64,000 nt of DNA from Amycolatopsis antarctica. GTDB lineage: Bacteria > Actinomycetota > Actinomycetes > Mycobacteriales > Pseudonocardiaceae. Positions 9,183 through 16,515 of this stretch are shown one piece after another (the stretch's first letter is position 1; each line of letters opens with the position of its first letter). The stretch covers positions 298,537 to 362,536 of the forward strand of contig NZ_NKYE01000006.1 in NCBI RefSeq assembly GCF_002262875.1, read 5' to 3'. A program made the translations under genes and the position numbers. The notes below the pieces were generated by a model. It worked only from the letters and a program-made list of their open reading frames with translations. It was not told the origin of the DNA and made no database searches.

Positions 9183-9382
9183 GCCTCACCGGGTACCCGC
9201 TCACGCGCTCCGGTAACCCCGTCGAGTGACCGACGAGGTGCGTCGGTCGCGTCGTCGCGGCGCCCGGTCACCTCGCGCGTCCGGCCCACCGCGCGGCGTG
9301 CCGGCGGATGTCCGCGCGCAGGCTCTCCACCGCCGCGCCGAATCCGGTTGGCGCGGACCGGCGGCCCCGGCACGATGGGACG

Positions 9383-9983
9383 ATGGACGTGTTCCTGACG
9401 ACCCTCAGGCTGCTGCTCCGCCGGTTCACCGAGTCCGATGTGGACGATCTGGTCGCGCTGGACGGCGATCCCACCGTGATGCGGTACCTGACCGGCGGTG
9501 CGCCGACCCCACGTGAGGTGGTCGAACAGCGGATCCTGCCCGCGATCCTGCGCGGGTACGAGACCGGCTCGCGGTTCGGCACCTGGGCCGCGCTGGAACG
9601 GACGACCGGCGCCGCGCTCGGCTGGTTCGCCCTGCACCCGCCCGGCGGCGGCCGCGCGGAGGAACCCGAACTCGGCTACCGGCTGCGAAGTACGGCCTGG
9701 GGGGCGGGGTTTCGCCACGGAGGGCGCCAGGGCGCTGATCGACTACGGATTCGCCGACCCCGCCGTACGCCGGATCTTCGGGACCACGATGGCCGTCAAT
9801 CTGGCCTCCCGCCGGGTGATGGAGAAGGCGGGGATGCGGCACGCCCGTACCTTCCACGTGGAGTTCGACGACCCCATCGCGGGCACCGAGTTCGGCGAGG
9901 TGGAGTACGCGCTGACCCGAACGGAGTGGCTCGGCGCGGCGAACGGCGTCACCACGCGGACGGAACCAGACCTTCGGCCGTAG
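9383..9983 (+). pseudogene. GNAT N-acetyltransferase (RimJ/RimL type) interrupted by one frameshift
   Basis: Reading from ATG 9383 gives MDVFLTTLRLLLRRFTESD through ELGYRLRSTAWG. At the six-G run near 9699-9704 the reading must lose one base to continue as GRGFATEGARALIDYGFA, the acetyl-CoA-binding signature. It then runs through RRIFGTTMAVNLASRRVMEKAGM to the stop at 9981-9983. Repaired, the protein would be about 199 residues, a normal GNAT length. The G-run makes a sequencing error as plausible as a true mutation. It lies convergent to the RiPP cluster. Goadsporin-type clusters carry an N-acetyltransferase, but this gene looks like a generic RimJ/L homologue, so a link is only a guess. Confidence 0.8.
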
Positions 9984-10075
9984 CAAGGGGTTCGGGCCGG
10001 GCCGATACTCGTGGACAGACGATCCGCACGCCGCTTCCGCCGGCAGCGCGCGGTTCCTCCCCGAAACCGGGCCGT

Positions 10076-10100
10076 CGATCCGTTGTGCTGTCACGGATCG
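10076..10100. terminator. Stem-loop between convergent GNAT and FAD monooxygenase genes
   Basis: CGATCCGT and ACGGATCG form a perfect 8-bp stem around a 9-nt loop in the gap 9984-10152. There is no T-run, so it is a possible actinobacterial-style or bidirectional terminator only. Confidence 0.35.
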
Positions 10101-10152
10101 GCGGCCCCGTCCACTCGCACGGCCGAGTCCGCCCGTGCGTGTCCGCCGGTAC

Positions 10153-11313
10153 TCAGCCCGCGAGGGTGGACGCCGGGACGAGGTCGGCGACATCGTCCGG
10201 ATAACTTCCGCCGAACGCGGCGAGTACCTGCGCGGTCGCGGCCGGGTCCGCGGCCAGGGCACGCAACCGGTCCAGATCCTCGGGCACCTCGAGGGACGCG
10301 AGGTGCAGGGTCGTCGGGAAGTTCCGCTCGGCCAGCGCGTCCCGGGCGGCCGCGTACCCGTCCAGCGCCGCGTCCAGGCCGTCCTCGTCGGACACGTCAC
10401 GGCCCACGCATCCGGCCAGGATCCGGGCCTGATGGAAGGCGTCGGTGATGCCCTGTGCGGTGATCGAGTCCTTGTGGTGACCAGCATCGCCGACCAGCGC
10501 CCACCCCGGGCCCGCGGCCCGCCGAAGGTAGTTGGGCTGCCATCCGGTGCCGTAGAGGCGGTCCCGCTGCCTGCCCGCGCACATGCGCCGGAACAGGTCC
10601 GGCGCCGTGGCGCGCACGTTCGCGAGGTACGCCTCCATGGGGTCCTCCCGCACCCTCGCGAACGCCTCGTGCGGGAAATAGGTGACGACCAGCGTCTGGT
10701 CCGCGTGGGTCGGGAAGCAGCCGACCGCCCGGCCCGGCCCGCTGTAGGTCTCGAACTGCGCCGGAACACCGCTCCAGTACGTGTAGTAAGCGCAGGTCAG
10801 AACCGGGTGCTCGACCTGGGTTCTGGCACCGGTGGCCCGCGCCACCCTGGACCGCACCCCGTCCGCGCCGACGACCAGCCGCGCCCGTACGTCCCGGTCA
10901 CCGTCCGGCGTCCGGCAGCGCACGCCGGTGACGCGATCACCGTCGCGGAGCACGTCACGCACCGCCCAGCCCGGCCGGAACTCCGCACCCGCGCCGACGG
11001 CCGCACCGGCCAGCGCCTGGTCCAGGATCCGCCGTCGCGGGGCGTAGGCCGTCTCGGCCGCGCCGGCCAGCGTGACCTCGCCGATGCCGAACGTACGGTG
11101 GGTGATCGGCGGGCAACCCGTGGCGGCGAGTTCACCGAGCAGGCCCCACTGATCCAGCAGGCGGACGCCCGCCGGCTGGATGTACAGCGTGGACAAGGTG
11201 TCGCCGAGAGCACGCGAACGGTCCAGCAGGAGCACCCGGTGACCGGCTCGGGCCAGCAGCATGGCGGCCGGGGCACCGCCACAGCGGGCCCCCACGACCA
11301 CTACGTCGAACAT
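10153..11313 (-). CDS. FAD-dependent monooxygenase/halogenase-like oxidoreductase
   Basis: 386 residues, class A flavoprotein fold. The FAD-binding N-terminus is DVVVVGARCGGAPAAMLL (GxGxxG variant) followed by LLDRS. The second FAD motif is ALVGDAGHHKDSITAQGITD near residue 270, typical of PHBH/geranylgeranyl-reductase relatives. ATG at 11313 follows GGGGGCGAC. It is the last gene on the leftward strand of the RiPP cluster, but a terminator lies between it and the precursor gene, so it probably has its own promoter or depends on read-through. It could hydroxylate or oxidise the modified peptide; it could equally be unrelated. Confidence 0.85.
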   Translation of the reverse strand: MFDVVVVGARCGGAPAAMLLARAGHRVLLLDRSRALGDTLSTLYIQPAGVRLLDQWGLLGELAATGCPPITHRTFGIGEVTLAGAAETAYAPRRRILDQALAGAAVGAGAEFRPGWAVRDVLRDGDRVTGVRCRTPDGDRDVRARLVVGADGVRSRVARATGARTQVEHPVLTCAYYTYWSGVPAQFETYSGPGRAVGCFPTHADQTLVVTYFPHEAFARVREDPMEAYLANVRATAPDLFRRMCAGRQRDRLYGTGWQPNYLRRAAGPGWALVGDAGHHKDSITAQGITDAFHQARILAGCVGRDVSDEDGLDAALDGYAAARDALAERNFPTTLHLASLEVPEDLDRLRALAADPAATAQVLAAFGGSYPDDVADLVPASTLAG

Positions 11314-11371
11314 GTCGCCCCCGTTCGCCCCCGGCGGGCAGTACGCCGCCCGCCGACTTCCCCGCCGACGC

Positions 11372-11417
11372 GAAAAAGCCGCCGGGGCGCTCTCCTCGAG
11401 CGCTCCGGCGGCTTTTC
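11372..11417 (-). terminator. Strong intrinsic terminator after the RiPP precursor gene
   Basis: AAAAGCCGCCGG (11374-11385) pairs with CCGGCGGCTTTT (11405-11416). Inside it GCGCTC (11387-11392) pairs with GAGCGC (11398-11403). Read leftward the stem ends in a run of five T, the classical intrinsic form, 24 nt past the precursor stop. Confidence 0.9.
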
Positions 11418-11440
11418 AGCACATCAGTTCATCGTGTTCG

Positions 11441-11590
11441 TCAGCGATTCTCGGTGTTCGAACCACCTGTCGGAACAGCGCAGGTCGAAGGACTGGTGAC
11501 CGTGGTACCGGCCAGCATCCGAGCGGGTTCTTCGATGTCGATGACCTCGAAAGCCTCCGCTTCCAATGCCCCCAGCTCGTCGGATAGCAT
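11441..11590 (-). CDS. RiPP precursor peptide (azole/dehydro-amino-acid class)
   Basis: A 49-residue peptide read directly from the reverse strand. ATG at 11590 follows GGAG by 8 nt; TGA at 11443-11441. The N-terminal 28 residues are acidic and Leu-rich (LGALEAEAFEVIDIEEP, then ARMLAG), as in thiopeptide and goadsporin-type leaders. The C-terminal 21 residues are uncharged until near the end and rich in modifiable residues: TTVTSPSTCAVPTGGS, then NTENR. That gives one Cys, three Ser and five Thr. The six modifying genes lie immediately upstream on the same strand. The likely leader/core border is around Gly28-Thr29 (inference). Ser33-Ser44 or Ser35-Ser44 would be the pairs for a pyridine ring if one forms. 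The single Cys is unusual for a thiopeptide. Confidence 0.85.
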   Translation of the reverse strand: MLSDELGALEAEAFEVIDIEEPARMLAGTTVTSPSTCAVPTGGSNTENR

Positions 11591-11629
11591 GCACAATCTC
11601 CAATCGATTTAAGGTCGATCTGTTTCATA

Positions 11630-11658
11630 ACGGTATCGTGACCCGGTAACAGTGTCAA
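11630..11658 (-). promoter_or_regulatory. Promoter of the RiPP precursor gene
   Basis: TTGACA (11658-11653) matches the -35 consensus. TACCGT (11635-11630), 17 nt further on, is a fair -10. Both are about 40-68 nt upstream of the precursor ATG in an AT-rich patch. The 226-bp gap after the oxidoreductase gene and this promoter imply separate, probably strong, expression of the precursor. Confidence 0.65.
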
Positions 11659-11816
11659 TGTCCCGCAACAACGGTGAAGCCCGCGCGAACGTTCCTTCCC
11701 GCTGCCAATAGCGACATGGCCTGCGATTCGTCACAGCGTGTTTCACCTGAATGCGTTTCGTCACCGGATCATCATTACCATGTGTCGTCGCCGCGCCCCG
11801 ACTACCAGTATTTTCC

Positions 11817-12776
11817 TTATAGGACAAGACGTCCGAGGAGATTCTTCAGGTCGGCGAGTGCTGCCACATGCCCTTCGCTCAGGCACACGCCAGTCGAATT
11901 CAGCACGATTTCATCAACTCCCGCTTCGGTGAATTCCGTTAACCGGTCGATTACTTCCGTGCTGTCCCCGCTCAGAAACGCCCCGCCATCCATAAGCGCG
12001 GACGCCGCCCGTCGCGGATCGTCGAGGTCCGGGTCGATTCCCGCCTCCCGCAACATACCCGCGTAGTGCGGAAGTCCGAGATGCACGCGGCTGGACGCCA
12101 GCGCGAGGTCGAGCGGATCGCGCGATTCCGCCGTCAGGGCGACCGGCACCATCGCCACGACCCGGGGGGCCGGGCGGTCCGCAGCGGCGGCGCCCGCACG
12201 CAACTCCGGCAGCAGTACCTCGCCGATGTACGAGGCGGGGGCGAGCCAGGTGATGGCCACGTCCGCCACCTCCCCCGCCAGCCGTGCCATCCGCGGCCGG
12301 AGAACACCGAGTCCGAGTTCGACCGGTGGGCGCACGACCGAGGGAAGCACCGCACGGCAGTGGAAGTACTCGCCGTCGAACTCGCACTCCCCCGTCTCGG
12401 TCAACCGCCGCACGATCGTCAGGTACTCGCGTACCGCCGTCAGCGGGCTCCGATACGCGGCCCCGAGAACGGCGCGCTGAACATCGGCGGGCCCCGGGCC
12501 GAAACCCGCCACCACGGGGTGCCCGAGCAGGACGGCGGCCGACTGCGCCTGCAGGGCGGCGTCGTAGGGATGCCGGTAGGGCATCACCGAGACGCCGGTG
12601 CCCACCGGCGTGCGGAAACCGCTGGCGGAGGCGAACACGAACGCCTGGTACGGATCGCCGACCGGGGTCTGTCCCAGCCAGAGCCGCCCACCGGTCCGCT
12701 CAGCGAGCGCCGCGTAGGGCAGCACCTGGTTCGGCCGAAGCGGCCACTGCGGTACCAGGACCGAGTAGGGGCTCAC
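11817..12776 (-). CDS. Luciferase-like (LLM class) flavin- or F420-dependent oxidoreductase
   Basis: 319 residues from the GTG at 12776, whose GTGA overlaps the stop of the SpaB_C gene. Bacterial-luciferase-like barrel: YAALAERTGGRLWLGQ, VGTGVSVMPYRHPYDAALQ, VAGFGPGP, YLTIVRRLTETGECEFDGEYF and VDEIVLNSTG are family landmarks. In other RiPP pathways F420-dependent enzymes of this fold reduce dehydroalanine/dehydrobutyrine to D-amino acids (LxmJ-type); others oxidise side chains. Translational coupling to the dehydration genes makes a peptide-tailoring role likely. Which cofactor is used is not decidable by eye. Confidence 0.85.
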   Translation of the reverse strand: MSPYSVLVPQWPLRPNQVLPYAALAERTGGRLWLGQTPVGDPYQAFVFASASGFRTPVGTGVSVMPYRHPYDAALQAQSAAVLLGHPVVAGFGPGPADVQRAVLGAAYRSPLTAVREYLTIVRRLTETGECEFDGEYFHCRAVLPSVVRPPVELGLGVLRPRMARLAGEVADVAITWLAPASYIGEVLLPELRAGAAAADRPAPRVVAMVPVALTAESRDPLDLALASSRVHLGLPHYAGMLREAGIDPDLDDPRRAASALMDGGAFLSGDSTEVIDRLTEFTEAGVDEIVLNSTGVCLSEGHVAALADLKNLLGRLVL

Positions 12777-13831
12777 GTCAGGAAGCAATCCGTGATCGCC
12801 CGCCGCAGCACGAAGCTGAGGTAGTTCTCGGCCGACACCGAGATGCCCAGCCGGTTGTTCGTCATGTGCAGGTGGCTCCGGGCGAGGTACGACAGCGCAC
12901 GCTCCCAGCTCGCACCGGAGGAACCCGGCACCGGGTCTCCGGTCTCCGGGCTGTCCAGCAGCCCCCGATCGGCCGCGTCGGCCAGATCCTTCCGCAGGTC
13001 CGCACACCGCGACGCCCACCCGGGAACGAACGCGGGGCCCGCACCGGCGCCACCCTCGGCGACCGCACCGTGGATCGTCCGCACCCTGGCCCGCAGGCTC
13101 TCGGCCATCTGCTGGTAGGCACGCTCGTACCGCTCGTACTCGGTGCCGAACATGCCCTCCCAGGACGCCAGGTACTCCCCGAAGAAACCGGCGGTGCGCT
13201 GGTGGTCGCCCATGAACGCGTAGGCCGTGGCCAGCATGACCTGGCTGCCGAGCCCGAGCAGCACACTGCGGACGTGCACGTTCTCCGCCGCCAGCACGTC
13301 GAAGGCGAGGTCGCTGGAGTGCTCGGCGTGCCGCTCCGCGAGCTCAAGGCCTCTGGCCCCGCCGTAACGCCCCACCTCGGGCGCGTACTCGAAGTAGCCG
13401 AGCGTGTTGTACTCGTGCTGCGGCATCCGGCCGTCCTCGCCGTAACGCCGTGCCCACTGCTCGGCCGAGAACTCCAGCAGGAACCGTTCCCGGTACTGCT
13501 CCTGGCTCAGGTCGCGGCCGGGGTCGTAGACCGAGGGCTCCCGGTCGAGGAAGCCGGTCACCTCCGCTTCCAGGAGCTGCCGTACCTCGCCGGCCCGCCC
13601 GTCCTCGGGACGCAGCCGCAGTCGCAGGTGCGAACCCTCCAGCCAGTGCCGGACGAAGAAGTGACCGGAGATCAGTTCCTCCTCGCGCAGCCGGGCGATC
13701 AGCGGACCGACGCACCGGGTGAGCAACGGCGTGCGGTCGTAGGCGTAGTAGATGTGCGCGGAGAGCCAGTCGCCGGGCAGCAATGCGCCGGGGTCGACGC
13801 GATCGCCGCTCAGCGGAGTCGTGGGCGTCAT
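12773..13831 (-). CDS. SpaB_C-domain protein (glutamate elimination or pyridine synthase)
   Basis: 352 residues, stand-alone C-terminal lantibiotic-dehydratase domain (thiopeptide-type biosynthesis family). ATG at 13831 overlaps the LanB stop as ATGA, with AAAGGGAAG upstream. Landmarks: GDWLSAHIYYAYDRTPLL, FFVRHWLEGSHLRLRL, YFEYAPEVGRYGG and a C-terminal SYLARSHLHMTNNRLGIS. Such proteins either remove glutamate from glutamylated Ser/Thr (TbtC, GodG) or fuse two dehydroalanines into pyridine (TbtD, TclM). It is the only copy here and the LanB lacks its own elimination domain, so elimination is the more economical assignment. The length is also compatible with a pyridine synthase. Confidence 0.88.
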   Translation of the reverse strand: MTPTTPLSGDRVDPGALLPGDWLSAHIYYAYDRTPLLTRCVGPLIARLREEELISGHFFVRHWLEGSHLRLRLRPEDGRAGEVRQLLEAEVTGFLDREPSVYDPGRDLSQEQYRERFLLEFSAEQWARRYGEDGRMPQHEYNTLGYFEYAPEVGRYGGARGLELAERHAEHSSDLAFDVLAAENVHVRSVLLGLGSQVMLATAYAFMGDHQRTAGFFGEYLASWEGMFGTEYERYERAYQQMAESLRARVRTIHGAVAEGGAGAGPAFVPGWASRCADLRKDLADAADRGLLDSPETGDPVPGSSGASWERALSYLARSHLHMTNNRLGISVSAENYLSFVLRRAITDCFLT

Positions 13832-16515
13832 GGTCTTCCCTTTCGCACGCCGGTGATCTCGATACACAGTTCGCTGGTGTGGCCCTCCCCGTTGCGGCCG
13901 GGCCACGCCTCGTCCGGGCCGGGGACCATCTCGGTCAGCCGGATCGGCCCGGTCGCGGAACGCGCGTCGTGCTCGAAGGCGAGCATGGACATCGCGCTGT
14001 CCGGGCTGACGTAGCGGGGTTTCCCGGCGACCCGTGGCCGCGTGCCACCCGCCCGGCCCGGCACGGTGCAGAACAGGTGTGCGGGCAACCGGCGGTCGCG
14101 CCACCAGCGTCGCCAGCCGAGCAGCCAACCGGCCGACTCCCGGGCGTGCTCCACGCGGGGCAGGGACTCCGGGGTCACCGACCACTGCCGCCGCCGCAGG
14201 ACCAGGTCGCGATAGCGGATACGGGGGTGCTCCTCCACGCCGTCGATCCGGCGGCCCGCCACCCACTCGCCGAAGTTCAGGTTCGGCATCACCGTGCAGG
14301 ACAGCGCCAGCAGCGTGCGCTGTATCTCGGGCAGCGCCACGGGCATCAGCGAGCCGAGGTACACCGGGATGACGCGCACGCCGAGGCGGACCGAGCGCAG
14401 CGTCAGCTCGCCGGAGTCCGGGTCGTGCGCCAGGACCAGGTCGTCCACCGGCAGTCGTTCCTGCGGCGGGCGGAAACAGATCTCCGCTGGACCGACGATC
14501 TCGTACGGCGTGAGCGGTGCGTGCCAGCCCAGGTTCGACGCGTCGTAGCCGCCGGTGAGCTCCGCGTAGACCGCCGAATCCGGCCGGGTGCGGCCCGCGT
14601 GGTCCCGCAGGGTGGCCGCGACCGGCAGTCCGGTCGCGTGCTCGAGCGGATAGCCGAACCTGCCGATCGGCATACCCAGCCCGGTGTAGGCGAAGTTGAG
14701 CGCGGCGACGGGGTCGCGGTCCCGCCGGGCGAGCTGCAGGAAGAACGCCGCGGGCAGCACCTCCGGGGTCACCTCGGCCAGCGGGGCACGCACCCGTTCG
14801 AGCAGTTCGTCGTCCAGGCACAGCTCGGCGGCCCCCTCGGGCAGATCCCGGCCGCGCGCACCCAGTTCCTCCGCCAGCACGTCCCGGGCGCGGCGCAGAG
14901 CGGCCAGCTCAGCGCCGACCGGCGAGCCGGCGGCCCGGTCACCGGTGTCGCCGGCCTCGCGCCGGTCGTAGGCCGTCAGCCTGCCCGAGCTCCGTCGCTG
15001 GAACTCGTGGGCGAACCCGGCGATGTCGGCGCACCGCCCGCCGTGGCCCTGCCGTTCGAGGAAGTACTCCTTGGCCAGGACGCGGTCCACGACCAGCGGG
15101 TCGAACGCGGGCAGCACGGCGGCGAGGCGTTCGAGCTGTGGCAGCAGAGCGGATTCCCACTGTCCGCGGTGCACGGTGGCGACCCGTTCGGAGACGCTGT
15201 CCTCGTAGAACACCGTGCGCGGGCCGTCCGCCTCCGGCCTGCCCAGCTCGCGCTGCGCCTCGATCACCTGTGCACCGGCCTCGGCCGCGAGCTCCGCCCG
15301 GCGCGCAGGTCCCGCCGAGGCGTACCGCTCGGCGCAGGCGGCCATGCGCCCGACCCGTCCGGCGGCGGCGACGGCCGGCGCCGAGGGCAATTCCGCGAGG
15401 CGACGGCCGAAGTCCGCCGCCGGATCGGCGGCGCGCGGGTCCATCCTCAGGTACGGCGAGACGAGCAGGCCGAGGTCGAGCAGCTTGCCGACGTAGGCGT
15501 GCAGGCGATCCCGGGGCCGCCCGTCCGGGTCCCGCTCGTGCAGTCTGGTCACCAGCTCCTCGACGCGCAGATCAGGGCCGTCGCCGAGGAGGCCGACGAT
15601 CTCGTCGACGACCTGGCCTCGTGGCACCGAGAAGTCGACCTCCTCGAGCAGGCCGGCGGTCGGTGCCGTGGGGTCGGGGTTGTAGCCGTACTGCCTCCGG
15701 ACGTACCGGATCCGGTCGTCCTCGTGCCGGCGGCCGGAAGTCAGCCGCACCGGGAGCACCCGGCGGACGTCCTCCGACAGCGCCAGCGCGTCGACCACCG
15801 GCCCGAGAGCCGCGAAGTTGACCCTCACGTTGTTCCGGAACGCGCCGGCGTCGGAGTTCAGGTCGAGCAGGGGGCCGTCCTCGGCCACGCGGCCGAGACA
15901 GACTCCGGTGAAGCTGCTGAACGGGCTGGTCTTGAACGCCGAGCGGAACGCGTAGTTGACCAGCGAGCGCTCCACACCCCGCAACCGTTTCGGCAGCGGC
16001 CCGGACCCGGGCGCGTCGAGATATCGGGGAAGTTCACTGTCGAGCAGCGGAGCACCGAGCTGGATGCCTTGGCGCAGACGGGAATCCCGGCCGAGTTCGC
16101 GCAGCCGCAGCCGCGCGCCACGCAGCTCCTCCCGCACGGTGGTGGCCGCCTCCTCCAGACCATCCCGGTAGGCGCGGTACACCGAGAGCCAGGCGTGCAG
16201 CAGGTCCCCGGCACCGGCGGGTGCGACGTCCGCGGCGTTCTCCGCGAGCGGGCGCAGGTTGTGCACGTCGCGGCGCAGGGCCAGCAGCCGCCGTCGCGCA
16301 GCCGGGTCGCCGGTGGCCGCGACCGCGGCACCGAGGGCGACCGTCACCTCCGCCGCGTCCGTCCGCAGTCGTTCCTCCAAGTCGAGCAGCCGGTCCAGGG
16401 TCGCGGCCGACCGGGGCGCGTGCAGCCCTGCCACGTCCTGAACGGACAGTCCCGCCACCCGGACCAGGAAGTACGGCGAGGGCGTGAACAGGTGGGACGG
16501 CGCGTTGTCCGGCAT
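13828..16515 (-). CDS. LanB-type glutamyl-tRNA-dependent dehydratase, glutamylation domain
   Basis: 895 residues. Transfers glutamate from Glu-tRNA to Ser/Thr of the precursor, the first step of dehydroalanine/dehydrobutyrine formation. Starts SPYFLVRVAGLSVQDVAGL, has FKTSPFSSFTGVCLG in the first third, and ends KPRYVSPDSAMSMLAFEHD ... RLTEMVPGPDEAWPG. This is the full Lant_dehydr_N domain with no SpaB_C attached. ATG at 16515 shares one base with the stop of the SagB gene (TGATG). With the separate SpaB_C protein it makes a split dehydratase as in thiopeptides and goadsporin. Confidence 0.92.
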   Translation of the reverse strand: MPDNAPSHLFTPSPYFLVRVAGLSVQDVAGLHAPRSAATLDRLLDLEERLRTDAAEVTVALGAAVAATGDPAARRRLLALRRDVHNLRPLAENAADVAPAGAGDLLHAWLSVYRAYRDGLEEAATTVREELRGARLRLRELGRDSRLRQGIQLGAPLLDSELPRYLDAPGSGPLPKRLRGVERSLVNYAFRSAFKTSPFSSFTGVCLGRVAEDGPLLDLNSDAGAFRNNVRVNFAALGPVVDALALSEDVRRVLPVRLTSGRRHEDDRIRYVRRQYGYNPDPTAPTAGLLEEVDFSVPRGQVVDEIVGLLGDGPDLRVEELVTRLHERDPDGRPRDRLHAYVGKLLDLGLLVSPYLRMDPRAADPAADFGRRLAELPSAPAVAAAGRVGRMAACAERYASAGPARRAELAAEAGAQVIEAQRELGRPEADGPRTVFYEDSVSERVATVHRGQWESALLPQLERLAAVLPAFDPLVVDRVLAKEYFLERQGHGGRCADIAGFAHEFQRRSSGRLTAYDRREAGDTGDRAAGSPVGAELAALRRARDVLAEELGARGRDLPEGAAELCLDDELLERVRAPLAEVTPEVLPAAFFLQLARRDRDPVAALNFAYTGLGMPIGRFGYPLEHATGLPVAATLRDHAGRTRPDSAVYAELTGGYDASNLGWHAPLTPYEIVGPAEICFRPPQERLPVDDLVLAHDPDSGELTLRSVRLGVRVIPVYLGSLMPVALPEIQRTLLALSCTVMPNLNFGEWVAGRRIDGVEEHPRIRYRDLVLRRRQWSVTPESLPRVEHARESAGWLLGWRRWWRDRRLPAHLFCTVPGRAGGTRPRVAGKPRYVSPDSAMSMLAFEHDARSATGPIRLTEMVPGPDEAWPGRNGEGHTSELCIEITGVRKGRP

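Noticed and set aside
11416..11658. 80-codon frame across the precursor region
   Set aside because: Overlaps the precursor in another frame, has no ribosome site and gives an unstructured sequence; the 49-codon frame has leader and core features.
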